From the NCBI GenBank assembly GCA_007131555.1, contig SLQH01000419.1, positions 1-13,665 of the forward strand: DNA of 13,665 nt, written 5' to 3'. Shown here in pieces: positions 1-8,200 of the stretch (within the stretch, counting starts at the first letter, position 1; each line of letters begins with the position of its first letter). The position numbers and the translations under genes were made by a program. The notes under the pieces are model-generated. The model had not been told where the DNA came from, did not search any database, and saw nothing but the letters and a program-made list of their open reading frames with translations. The stretch is from Planctomycetota bacterium. GTDB lineage: Bacteria > Planctomycetota > UBA11346.

Positions 1-446
1 ACGGTGTCGTGCAGGCGCTGTTCAATCTGGATGCTGCTGGTTGCAAGGTCGGCTTCAACACTGTAGCAGTTGAGTTCAAGGGCATCGCAGCCGCTGTCCT
101 GGAGGGCAATGGCATAGCGCACCCAGTGCTCCGGCTGTTCAGCATTGAGACTGCCGATCAAGGGCATCGAGACCTGCTTGCGGGTCTTGGCGACCCAGTG
201 GAGGTGCTCAGCCAGGGCGCCATGGCGGTTATGCGGAAAGAACATGCCGCTGTCCGGGTTGAGAGGGGGCTTTGTGCTTGGTCCATCGGCCAGCTGCTCT
301 TCGAACAAGGTGCGAATGACCACGGCCCCGGCTCCGTGGTCTTCAGCCTCTTGGATGCGATTGAGGTAACTGGATATGGGACAGGCGGCGACCACGATCG
401 GTGAACGCAGATCCAGGCCCATGATGGTGGTGGCAAGTGATGTCAT
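1..446 (-). CDS. Dihydroorotate dehydrogenase-like flavoprotein, N-terminal part (truncated by window edge)
   Basis: The frame opens with ATG at 446 and stays open to position 1, giving about 148 residues; the rest lies beyond the left edge. The start reads MTSLATTIMGLDLRSPIVVA and continues with a GAGAVVIRTLFEEQ segment and, near residue 128, ELNCYSVEAD. These match the FMN-binding TIM-barrel start of class-1 dihydroorotate dehydrogenase-like proteins, specifically the 'DHOD-like' subfamily (usually about 330 residues), where the equivalent motif is ELNxYxxxxD. This subfamily is often encoded near pyruvate:ferredoxin oxidoreductase and is not the main pyrimidine enzyme, so no pyrD symbol is given. 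A GAGAG stretch about 7 nt upstream can serve as ribosome binding site. It is co-oriented with the rodA cluster but separated by 121 nt, so it may have its own promoter. The family is fairly sure; the substrate is unknown. Confidence 0.85.
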   Translation of the reverse strand, partial: MTSLATTIMGLDLRSPIVVAACPISSYLNRIQEAEDHGAGAVVIRTLFEEQLADGPSTKPPLNPDSGMFFPHNRHGALAEHLHWVAKTRKQVSMPLIGSLNAEQPEHWVRYAIALQDSGCDALELNCYSVEADLATSSIQIEQRLHDT

Positions 447-508
447 GGTAGGCTCTCTGATGTATATAACGAGGTTCAGGGCAGCTGTGTTGGTGGGATG
501 ATCAGATC

Positions 509-537
509 CTCATATCGGTAGTGTGACGATGGCTCAA
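509..537 (-). promoter_or_regulatory. Possible sigma70-type promoter for the DHOD-like gene
   Basis: On the minus strand TTGAGC (537-532) is followed after exactly 17 nt by TATGAG (514-509). Both hexamers are imperfect matches to TTGACA and TATAAT. Transcription would begin near 502, leaving a leader of about 55 nt before the ATG at 446. It sits in the only gap between this gene and rodA. The rest of 447-567 shows no gene and no convincing rho-independent terminator for rodA. Confidence 0.3.
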
Positions 538-567
538 TCATTCAGAGGCCTCAAGAGCTGCTTGTGA

Positions 568-1710
568 TCATCCATATTGGGACCGCATCAGGCTGACATG
601 GCGATCGGTGGTCGCCGACAGGCAGATGCCGAGCAGGGTGAAGGTGGCCAGGAGACTGGAGCCGCCGTAGCTGAAGAAGGGGAGGGTGATGCCGGTGACC
701 GGCATCATGCCCAGGACCACCATGATGTTGATCATCACCTGACCCATCACCAGACAGGCGAAACCGCCGATGACAAAGCGACCGAAAGGGTCCCGGCAGC
801 GCATGGCGGCGGCCAGCAGGACCCAGGAGAATGCTACGAACAGACCCAGGATGATGATTGCACCAATGAAGCCGGTTTCTTCGCCGACTACCGCGAAGAT
901 CATGTCGTTATGCTTTTCTGGAATGTACCCCAGCAGGTTCTGTTCTCCCATGCCGTAGCCCTTGCCCAGCAGACGACCAGAGCCGACCGCCCGCATGGCA
1001 CGGATGGTTTGGTAGGCTTCGTGCAGGGCGAAGGATTCGGGATCAAGCCAAGCCTGGATGCGGCGGAATTGATAGCCCTCGCGGGGCAGCCTGGCAATAC
1101 CGATGGCGATGACCAGCACCCCGCTGCCGATCAGGGCCGCCAGATGACGCAGACGCATGCCGGCGAAGAACAGCATGCCCAGCAGCATCGGACCGAAGGT
1201 GAGCGATGATCCCAGGTCCTCACGCGAGAGCAGGATCGCCGGCAGGCCGCCGACGAGTAGGACGATGCAGACCCAGGATAGACGGCGGGGATCGCAATCA
1301 GGGTCGCTGAGCAATCGGGCGCAGGTCAATATGGTGGCGATCTTGTAGAACTCGGCTGGCTGGACCCGTAGGGGGCCGAGCACCAGCCAGTTGTGTTCAC
1401 CGCCGATGCGTGGCACCAGGGCTGTGCCCCGCATCAGCATCATGAACATCAGCAAGGCGAACATGCCCACATAGAACTCTGGCACCAAGGCCTTCCAGGT
1501 GGCCGGGGGCACATGCAGACAGGCAAGGCATGAACTCAGACTGATGATCAACCATACGATCTGGCGACGGGCCTCAAAGCCGAGGCGGTCTGATCCTGGA
1601 CTGGCCGTGGCGCTGATGACAAAGGCCAGTCCCAGGGCGGTCAAGGTCAGGGCCAGGATCAATGGTGACCAGGCGAATTCGTGCAGACGTACCCGACGCA
1701 GAATCTGCAT
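568..1710 (-). CDS. rodA: RodA, SEDS-family peptidoglycan glycosyltransferase
   Basis: RodA polymerises lipid II into glycan strands in the inner membrane during side-wall elongation, normally with a class B PBP (PBP2) and the MreBCD complex. The 380-residue product is nearly all hydrophobic helices and has typical SEDS length. Family motifs in order: QPAEFYKIATI (117-127), REDLGSSL (163-170), PEKHNDMIFAVVGEETG (264-280) and PVTGITLPFFSYGGSSL (337-353). D269 in the HND triplet aligns with the Asp that is essential in RodA/FtsW enzymes, where the usual triplet is HTD. The sequence fits RodA better than FtsW, but the split is by resemblance only. No strong Shine-Dalgarno is visible. The ATG lies 9 nt after the stop of the EF-hand gene, in the same frame, so translation is probably coupled. 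No PBP2 or mre gene lies in this window. Confidence 0.92.
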   Translation of the reverse strand: MQILRRVRLHEFAWSPLILALTLTALGLAFVISATASPGSDRLGFEARRQIVWLIISLSSCLACLHVPPATWKALVPEFYVGMFALLMFMMLMRGTALVPRIGGEHNWLVLGPLRVQPAEFYKIATILTCARLLSDPDCDPRRLSWVCIVLLVGGLPAILLSREDLGSSLTFGPMLLGMLFFAGMRLRHLAALIGSGVLVIAIGIARLPREGYQFRRIQAWLDPESFALHEAYQTIRAMRAVGSGRLLGKGYGMGEQNLLGYIPEKHNDMIFAVVGEETGFIGAIIILGLFVAFSWVLLAAAMRCRDPFGRFVIGGFACLVMGQVMINIMVVLGMMPVTGITLPFFSYGGSSLLATFTLLGICLSATTDRHVSLMRSQYG

Positions 1711-1719
1711 GGATGGTCG

Positions 1720-2436
1720 TCAGCGCCGCCGGGGGGTGACATGGAGACTGGAGGCACCGGCATGAGCTGATCCGGTGATCGGTCTCAGCCCAGGGGATGG
1801 TGTGACGATGGCGCGTTGCGGCCAGATGGGCGCTGGCCTGGGTCCCAGGATCATTGGCGCAGGATGCATGATCAGAGGAGAGGTGTAGCCCCAGTATCGC
1901 CGATCAGAGCGATGGTAGGAGATGACCGGCGTGGTATGGCGGATCACCACCACTTCTGTCGCTCGCTGTGATACCGGTGCCAGCGGAGCCATGACGTGGC
2001 CCGGATCTGTGGGCAGCTGGCGGATGACATCCGGCTGGGAGGGCGTTTGGCCAGGGTCATTGAGCGCTGTCTGGGCATCTGTCGATTGTTGGGCCTCGGC
2101 GGCGTAGAAGGCGATCTCGTAGGGATCGAGGCGTTGGTTGTTGTCGGAATCGAACATGGCCACCAGGGCTTGCGCCTGGGCCCCGGCGATCGGGCGCAGT
2201 TCAGCCGCACAGAGCCCGCCATCACCATTGAGGTCAAGAGCCCGCCAGGTTGCGGGGCTGTCTTGGCGTAGGCGATGGAGGCTGAGGATGATGGCCAGGC
2301 CGCGGGCCTGGCCGAGCTCCACGATGGGCTCGTGTTGTTCTTCCGCCGAAGTCTGAGGTGCTGCCTCCTCTCCAAGGGCTGATGACAAGGGCAACAGTAC
2401 AGCCAGAGAGATGATGCTCATATGGAGTCGGAACAT
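1720..2436 (-). CDS. Secreted two-EF-hand protein of unknown function
   Basis: This 238-residue protein has an N-terminal signal peptide (hydrophobic 6-21, likely cleavage near SALG/EE at 22). A pair of EF-hand loops follows. Loop 1 is DLNGDGGLCAAE (68-79), with D68, N70, D72, G73 and the bidentate E79. Loop 2 is DSDNNQRLDPYE (96-107), with D96, D98, N100, D104 and E107. All calcium-coordinating positions are filled, so both loops should bind Ca2+. The second half is Pro/Gln-rich, then rich in Pro, Tyr and His, and ends in a basic RRR tail; it matches no family I recognise. The ATG at 2436 is supported by GGAG (2446-2443) with a 6-nt spacer. The gene lies 86 nt after the TSUP permease and 9 nt before rodA, so a periplasmic role linked to envelope growth is a guess from position. 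Confidence 0.8.
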   Translation of the reverse strand: MFRLHMSIISLAVLLPLSSALGEEAAPQTSAEEQHEPIVELGQARGLAIILSLHRLRQDSPATWRALDLNGDGGLCAAELRPIAGAQAQALVAMFDSDNNQRLDPYEIAFYAAEAQQSTDAQTALNDPGQTPSQPDVIRQLPTDPGHVMAPLAPVSQRATEVVVIRHTTPVISYHRSDRRYWGYTSPLIMHPAPMILGPRPAPIWPQRAIVTPSPGLRPITGSAHAGASSLHVTPRRR

Positions 2437-2442
2437 GGTGCG

Positions 2443-2446
2443 CTCC
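2443..2446 (-). promoter_or_regulatory. Shine-Dalgarno of the EF-hand gene
   Basis: GGAG on the minus strand, 6 nt before the ATG at 2436. It decides the start and places the signal peptide directly at the N terminus. Confidence 0.6.
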
Positions 2447-2482
2447 AGGGGCTACAGCAGGGCATGATGCCATCTTATGACG

Positions 2483-2512
2483 ATTATGCCGCCGATGCCT
2501 GGGGTGTGCCAG
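2483..2512 (-). promoter_or_regulatory. Possible internal promoter for EF-hand gene and rodA
   Basis: In the 86-nt gap after the permease gene, the minus strand carries CTGGCA (2512-2507), an 18-nt spacer and CATAAT (2488-2483). The -10 box differs from TATAAT at one base and the -35 box matches at four of six. Transcription would begin near 2476, about 40 nt before the EF-hand ATG. This could uncouple the EF-hand/rodA pair from the upstream ldcA/permease pair. Confidence 0.33.
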
Positions 2513-2522
2513 TGATAATCCC

Positions 2523-3290
2523 TCACCAGAGCAGTGACAGGGCGGCGATGCCGGCCAGGATGATCACGGCGGCAAAGAAGACCTGTCGCGGCAGGCGGTA
2601 GAGCAGGAATCGTCCGATCAGGACTCCAGCCAGGACGCCCGGCAGCAGTACGAGGTTGAGGCGCAGGCTGGCAGAGGAGATCATCGGCTGATCAGGATGC
2701 ATCCAGGAGATGGCCAGAAAGATGGGCATCTTGCTGAGATTGAGCAACAGGAAGAACCAAGCCATGGTGCCCAGGAACTGCTGTTTGTCGACCTTCTGGC
2801 CGGCCAGATAGACCGACATGACCGGGCCGGCGGCGTTGGCCAGGGTGGTGGCGATACCGGTGCAGCAGCCGGTTGCGGCACAGCCCAGGCGGCTGTGGGG
2901 TCGCAGGCGCTCGCCGTAGCGCAACTGGGCCAGATGGAGGCCGATCATGATCAAGACGATGATGCCGAGCAGGGGGCGGAACCATTGATCAGCGCGTTCG
3001 TCGCCCCCCAACAGCCACAGCAGGAGCCCGCCGATCATCAGGCCCAAGCCCACCCATGAGAACAGGCGCAGCAACAGGTCCCAGCGGGCGTGGCGGCGGA
3101 ACCAGGCCACGGCGCAGCAGTCGGCAATGATCAACAGGGGCAGGACCACGCCGACCGACTGTCGACCGGGGATGGCTCTGGCCATCAGGGCCACCACCAG
3201 GATGCCCAGGCCGGGCAGGCCGGTCTTGGCGGCACCAATGGCCATGGCTGCGGTGATGGCCCAGAACCACGCTGCCTGTCCCTCAATCAT
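2523..3290 (-). CDS. TSUP (TauE/SafE) family membrane permease
   Basis: This 255-residue integral membrane protein of the TauE/SafE family is thought to move sulfite or other small organic/sulfur anions. The N-terminal half has the family signature AAKTGLPGLG (20-29) followed by GRQSVGVVLPLLIIADC (42-58). The second half repeats the pattern with GIATTLANAAGP (145-156) and ends with LPGVLAGVLIGR (216-227). About eight hydrophobic segments are visible. I start it at the ATG at 3290, not at the in-frame ATG at 3314. The ATG at 3290 overlaps the ldcA stop as ATGA and has AGGA 6 nt upstream. Starting at 3314 would create a 28-nt overlap and put a charged, non-family extension in front. The substrate cannot be read from sequence, and no sulfur-metabolism gene is adjacent. 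Confidence 0.85.
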   Translation of the reverse strand: MIEGQAAWFWAITAAMAIGAAKTGLPGLGILVVALMARAIPGRQSVGVVLPLLIIADCCAVAWFRRHARWDLLLRLFSWVGLGLMIGGLLLWLLGGDERADQWFRPLLGIIVLIMIGLHLAQLRYGERLRPHSRLGCAATGCCTGIATTLANAAGPVMSVYLAGQKVDKQQFLGTMAWFFLLLNLSKMPIFLAISWMHPDQPMISSASLRLNLVLLPGVLAGVLIGRFLLYRLPRQVFFAAVIILAGIAALSLLW

Positions 3291-4180
3291 GATCGTTCCT
3301 GGGTCAGTCGCCACTGGTCATCGCAGGTGGTCACCAGGTGGCTGGGGCGCTGGTTGATCAGTGTCACCGGATCCGGGTGATGACCGAAAGGGAGCCCGAA
3401 CAAGACTGGAATCGCGAGCCGATCGGCCCAATCGACAATCACGTCAGCCATGCTTGGTCCATGGTAGCCCGCTGGTATGGGATGCGGCATGGTGCCCCAC
3501 AGCAGGGCTGCGACATGGTGCAGATGGCCGGCGAGATACAGTTGCCACAAGGCCCGATCAACCCGATAAGGGCGTTCATCGATGTCTTCAAGGGCCAGGA
3601 TGCAGCCGCTGATATCTGGCATGGCTGGGGTGCCGACCAGTCCGGCGAGGACCGACAGACAGGCGGCGAAGAGTGGCCCGGTCGCCTGTCCGGGCCGGAT
3701 GACCCGCACGCCATTGTCGCTGTCCTGGTCATAGTGCAGGGCCGACCCTGATAGGGCGGCGGTCAGGCTGTAGCGGGCTCGCGGACCATGGGGGATGCCG
3801 GGCATGGCGGCGTACAGGCTTTCGCCGCGATTGCTGCAGGCCCAGGCGCAGTGCAGAACGGTGGCGTCACTGAAGCCGATCAGGCGACAGGTGGTGCTTG
3901 GCGTCTGAGCCAGGAGCGTCGGTAGCACGGTGATGCAGCCATAGCCGCCCCGGCCCAGCCACCACAGATCGTGTTCCAGGGCGCTGGCGAGTTCTTGACG
4001 TTGCAATCGGTCATCAAGCCGCCAGTCCCCAGCCGGACGGATGAGGCGGCAGGACTCAGCCACCTGCAACGACCAGCCATGCTCTTGAGCAGTGGCCTGG
4101 GCATGGCGGATCATGGCCGCACTGGCCGCTTCGTCGTGGGGACCATAGGCTGGGCAGGACAGGAAGCAGCGCAGTGCCAT
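3287..4180 (-). CDS. ldcA: LD-carboxypeptidase, peptidase family S66 (LdcA type)
   Basis: S66 enzymes are cytoplasmic serine peptidases that remove the terminal D-Ala from muramoyl tetrapeptides during peptidoglycan recycling. The 297-residue product has normal length and the family motifs in order: GRGGYG (76-81), IGFSDATVLH (101-110) with nucleophile S104, LVGTP (181-185), LALEDIDERPYRVDRAL (195-211) with E198, and GLPFGHHPD (262-270) with H267. These correspond to the Ser-Glu-His triad known in Pseudomonas LdcA. The usual Gly-Gly-Asn before the 'L..L.GTP' helix reads FAACLS here, a small departure. An in-frame stop lies five codons upstream, so the ATG at 4180 is the earliest possible ATG; no clear Shine-Dalgarno precedes it. 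S66 also includes microcin C-resistance proteins (MccF), but the proximity to rodA favours wall recycling. Confidence 0.88.
   Translation of the reverse strand: MALRCFLSCPAYGPHDEAASAAMIRHAQATAQEHGWSLQVAESCRLIRPAGDWRLDDRLQRQELASALEHDLWWLGRGGYGCITVLPTLLAQTPSTTCRLIGFSDATVLHCAWACSNRGESLYAAMPGIPHGPRARYSLTAALSGSALHYDQDSDNGVRVIRPGQATGPLFAACLSVLAGLVGTPAMPDISGCILALEDIDERPYRVDRALWQLYLAGHLHHVAALLWGTMPHPIPAGYHGPSMADVIVDWADRLAIPVLFGLPFGHHPDPVTLINQRPSHLVTTCDDQWRLTQERS
3297..3300 (-). promoter_or_regulatory. Shine-Dalgarno inside ldcA, for the permease
   Basis: AGGA on the minus strand, 6 nt before the ATG at 3290. It lies inside the last codons of the LD-carboxypeptidase gene and supports the ATGA start/stop overlap over the longer reading from 3314. 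Confidence 0.6.
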
Positions 4181-4265
4181 GGCGACATGATGGAGTCAGG
4201 CCAGGGCGGCTCAAGCCGGGAGCCGCAGTGCCCAACGGGTTGTCCGATGGGCTGCGCAGGACCGC

Positions 4266-4285
4266 AAAAAGCCCTGCTCAGGGCT
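4266..4285 (-). terminator. Terminator-like hairpin in the ldcA leader
   Basis: On the minus strand AGCCCT and AGGGCT form a six-pair stem with a GAGC loop, directly followed by TTTTT. It lies about 85 nt upstream of the ldcA ATG and points toward ldcA. It has the form of an intrinsic terminator. It could stop antisense transcripts leaving the large plus-strand gene, or act as an attenuator if ldcA is transcribed from further right. On the plus strand it lacks a T-tract. Confidence 0.5.
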
Positions 4286-4286
4286 G

Positions 4287-4300
4287 TGACAGGTATGTCA
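4287..4300. promoter_or_regulatory. Palindrome TGACA-N4-TGTCA, possible operator
   Basis: A perfect 5-bp inverted repeat with a 4-bp centre lies in the divergent region between ldcA and the large gene, about 30 bp upstream of the plus-strand -35 box. The minus strand of its right arm also reads TTGACA but has no matching -10. This is the form expected of a dimeric repressor or activator site; no regulator is identified. Confidence 0.25.
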
Positions 4301-4331
4301 ACAGAACGCCATCGCCAGCGGTGGACAGCGG

Positions 4332-4360
4332 TTGACCATGCCTATGCCGTCTTCTAGAGT
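4332..4360 (+). promoter_or_regulatory. Sigma70-type promoter of the large PATAN/propeller gene
   Basis: TTGACC (4332-4337), 17-nt spacer, TAGAGT (4355-4360). Five of six -35 bases match consensus and the spacing is ideal. Transcription would start near 4367. In-frame starts at 4332, 4338 and 4344 would then lie inside the promoter, which supports the ATG at 4443 as the true start. Confidence 0.5.
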
Positions 4361-4442
4361 ATGGTATGACTGGTTGGGATCGTTCACCTGCACTGTACGC
4401 AAGCTGTCAGCCTGCCCCCATGACCGCCTCAGCGAGCCGTCC

Positions 4443-5208
4443 ATGGGCTTGACCGGCAGTCTGCGTACCATGTCCTTGGCTGATGTCGCCCAGACCCTGT
4501 CACGGTCTCGGGCGGACGGCATCTTGCGTCTGACCGGGCAGGATGGCGGTCGCGACATCTTCTTCAGCAAGGGCGAGGTGATCCGCATCTCCTTGGTGGA
4601 TGTCCCCATCATCCATTCTCTGATCGATCATCTGTTGGCCATGGGCGCTCTAGACCGTTCTGCCTTGGGGATGGCTGATACTCAGGCCCAGAACAGCCCT
4701 TCGAGCGCCATGTCGCAGGCTCAGATGTCGGGAGGCTTTGCCACCATTGAAGCCTTGCTGGCCTCGGGGCGGATTGACGTCCAGGTTGTGGAAGAGGCCC
4801 TTGAAACCGTGATCTGCGATCAGTTCCTGGATCTGCTGTCCTGGGAAAACGCCAGCTTTGAGTTCACTGAAGCAGGAGACGATGCGCCCGAAACCCGTTT
4901 GGCCCTGACCGAGGCCGAACGCTTCCCGGCTCGGGTTCCCCTGGACATGCTGCTGATGGACAGCGTGCGGCGCCTGGATGAATACCACCGTATCCGCTGT
5001 GAGCTGCCCACTGAAGATGCCGTGCTGGTGGTCGAGGACGGCCGTGAAGACGATCTCGCCCGTCGGTCCGGTTCCTATCCGGCCCGCTGTATCGTTCCCT
5101 TGATCAATGGGGTCAACAGCCTTGGCGATCTGGTGACCTTTTCGGTCTGTACCCGGGTTGATGTCTACACTGTGGTGCACTCCTTGTTGTCTGCCGGGGT
5201 GATCCGGG
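4443..5208 (+). other. PATAN/DUF4388 domain plus winged-helix-like segment, module 1
   Basis: Residues 1-75 have the pattern 'GsLrtmsLaDvaQtLs..r..GiLrlt...g...iffskGeViris' typical of DUF4388. A helical stretch ending in VPLDMLLMDSVRRLDEYHRI, and then a winged-helix-like segment (VNSLGDLVTFSVCTRVDVYT and following), complete the region. These domains are cytoplasmic in known proteins and occur in regulators such as PatA of cyanobacteria. Confidence 0.7.
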
Positions 5209-8200
5209 TCCTCAATCTCGAAGAGATGCAGGCCATGGGCCACGCCTTGATGAGCGATCAGAATTTCAGTCAGGCGGCCACCCTCTATCGTCGGGTGTTG
5301 GCCTTCGACAGCGAGCGTGAGGAGGTCCGGCAGAACCTGGCGACCTGTCTTGAGGCCATGGGCGATTCGCCGGAGGCGGCCTCCAGCTTTGCCCAGTTGG
5401 CCATTGCCCGTCTCCAGGATGGCGCTGCTGATAGTGCCATCCATTTTGCCCGCCGTTCCTGTCAGTTGCAGCCGGGAGCCACCAATCATCTCATCCTGGT
5501 GCGTTGTCTGATCAATGCCGACCACGCTGAGGAGGCGGTGGCCGAACTGCTGTCCCTGGCCCGTCGCCAGGAAGCATCGGGCCATGTCGAGGAGGCCCGG
5601 GCAACCTGTCTCAAGGCCATGGAAATCGTTCCTGAATCGCCGGAGGTGGTGCGCGAACTGTCCCGCCTGCATGCGACCAGTGACGGTGCAGAGCATGGCG
5701 TAGACACCATCGTCTGTGTCGAGTGTGGTCAGGCGAATCCACGTAGTCGCGAACAATGCAGCAATTGTGGCGCAACCTTGCACTTGAGCTGTCTGCACTG
5801 TGGTCGGGTGGTGGGAGTCAGTGACCGGATATGCATATTCTGCGGCAACAATCCCCATGTCAGCCCTGATGAATGCCAGCGTCGAGCCGGTCGTGGACCG
5901 GGAACCACAGCCATTGTGTCCTCTGTCTTGCGCCGTCAGCCGGACCCGGACAGCGAACGTCGTGGCGAAGTCGAGCATCTGGTCTCCCAGGCCCGGGCCC
6001 TGGAAGGAGCCGGTCGTTATCAGGAAGCCTTGGACCTCTGGAAGACCCTTGATGGTCAGGAGGACAATCGCAAACTGCGCGATCATATCCGGGACATCGA
6101 ATGCTTGGTGCATGACCAGACCATTGAACAACTCATCTCGCGGGGTCACATTCTGCGTGAACGCCGGGCCTTTTTTCGGGCAGTGCGCTGCTACCGGGCC
6201 GCGGCTCATGGCATGGCCCCATCTGACCCACGGGTTGAACGTCTTCAGACAGTGATCGCTGCCACCGTTCGGAGCGGACGATTGGCGGTCGGTCTCTATG
6301 CCTGTGCCGCAGTCATTCTTCTGGTGGTGGCCTTCCTGGTGGCCGAACCCTGGTTCGCCCTGCGGCGTTACCGCATGGAAGTCAATGCTGCCATTGCCGA
6401 GATCGCTGCCGCGCACGATGTCCGCAATCCCATGGTCAGCTATCGAGCCATAGCCGGCATCAACCGCCGTCATGACCTGCAGCCTGAAACCCTGGTCCTT
6501 GACAGTCGGGCTCAGGAGCACTTCCTTCGCTTGAATCAGCACTATCGCCAGACCGTGGTCGAGTTGGCCGAGGCCGAGCGTCAGGCCATAGAAATGCTGG
6601 CCGAACGCGGTCAATGGCAGGCGGTACAGGAGCGGGCCGAAGACTACCTTGATGCCCTGGCCCATGAGATCGGGCCCGGACGGATTGTTGAACTGGCCAC
6701 TGAGGCAGCCGAGCACCTCCAGGCAGCTGAGGAGGAACAGGCCCTGCTCAGTGACCAGCCCCGTCAGCTGGAGGCCCTGCGGCAGATCCTTGATGAAGGT
6801 CGCTGGGCCAGAGCGCTTGAAGGCCTCAAGCAACTGGTTGACAGCCCTCACCAGCCGACTGCCCTTGAGGCCCAGAACCTGCGTGATGACCTGCTGGCCA
6901 GACGTCAGGCCTTCATTGATGATCTTGAGCGGGCCACGGCCTTGATGGCTCGTGATATTTCAGCGGCGGTGGCCGCTCTCGGCGAGTTGTCTGATCAGGC
7001 TGCAGGATGGGGGGAGGAGGCGCGCAGAACCCTTATGGCTGCGCAAGAACAGGCTCGTGAGGCCTTGGCGGCCGGCCGCCAGGCCTGGGAGGCCCTGGGC
7101 CATGAGCCGACCGTCGCAGCCTTGCAGACCTTCATTGAACGCCATCCCGCAGTGCCGCAGGTCCAACAGGCCGAAGCCGCCTTGCGTCAACGTCTGGCGG
7201 TAGAACAGCGTTACGCCCAGGATCTGGCCGCCTATCGTGCCGCAGTCGATGATGGCGATCTGCCGGCCATCCACGCTGCTGCCCTGCGGCACCACCGCCG
7301 CCATGGAGCACGGGCGTTGGCGGATGATGTGCGGGTGCCCCTGCTCATAGATGCTGGTATGCCAGATGTCGACATCCTGGCTGGTAGTGAGCCCCTCGGC
7401 AGCACCGATGCCGAAGGGCATCTGCTGTGGTGGTACATGCCCGACACCCAGGCTGATCTCAAGGCTCGCAAGCGCGGCTTCAAGGAGGTCAGCAGTACCC
7501 TTGACGCTGTGCGAGATCGTCCACGGTGGCAGTTCCGGATGCTGCGGGCACCATTGTGGACCGTGACCGCTGGCGGAGCAGTTCGTCATCTGGAGGTCAT
7601 GGGGGACGATCTGCTGGTGGCCGCCAGCAATGAACTGGTAGCCGTTGGTGAGGGGACGGTGCGATGGCGCTACGCCCTGGGTGATGCCGGTATCGGTTCC
7701 TTGGGTGTCAATGCCGTCCTGCCGCCCTGGGTGGCCCTTGATGGCGGTCGTCTGGTCGTTTTGCGTCGTGACCAGGGTATTTCGGTGCTTGATCAGGGCA
7801 CTGGTCGTTCTCTGCAGCATCTTGATCTGGACGGGACTCCCATCGGACCTCCGGTGGTATTTACCTCAGAGCTGCGGCATGGTGAACAACGCATGGCCGT
7901 GGCCACCGATGTCCTCATGGTGGGTCCGCTGGCTGGCCCACTGCGCAGCCTGGAAGTGGCAATGCGGCCCATTACCGGCCCCATCGCCGTTGCTGCCGAT
8001 CTGCGGACCTTGTTGGTATTCGGTACCGGCGATGGTCTGGTGGCCATCGACGAGACCTCTCGTCAGCTACGTTGGCGTTTGGATCTGGATGCTGCCCATA
8101 TTGGCCGTCTGGTCAGCTTGGACGCTGAGCGGTGGCTGACCGTCCTTGATGGCAGTGTTCCGGTGGCCGTGCATGTCGGTCCTCAGGGTGCTCGTCGCCT

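Noticed and set aside
9..404. Open frame on the plus strand at the left edge
   Set aside because: It lies opposite the DHOD-like gene, whose minus-strand translation has family motifs. The plus-strand product has none.
577..1209. A 210-codon plus-strand frame within rodA
   Set aside because: Its product is rich in Gly, His, Gln and Asp, the usual mirror image of a membrane protein gene; RodA motifs lie on the other strand.
3291..3314. Longer N terminus for the TSUP permease from the ATG at 3314
   Set aside because: The ATG at 3290 has an AGGA at proper spacing and the ATGA overlap; the eight extra residues have no family counterpart.
4296..4301. Perfect TTGACA on the minus strand as an ldcA -35 box
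   Set aside because: At 16-18 nt downstream there is only AGCAGG-like GC-rich sequence inside the hairpin, so there is no -10 box.
4650..6851. A 733-codon open frame on the minus strand, antisense to module 1
   Set aside because: The sense strand encodes clear DUF4388, TPR-like and zinc-ribbon sequences there. The antisense translation has low-complexity Gly/His/Gln character and no domain. It arises because the sense codon choice avoids the triplets that would read as stops in that frame.
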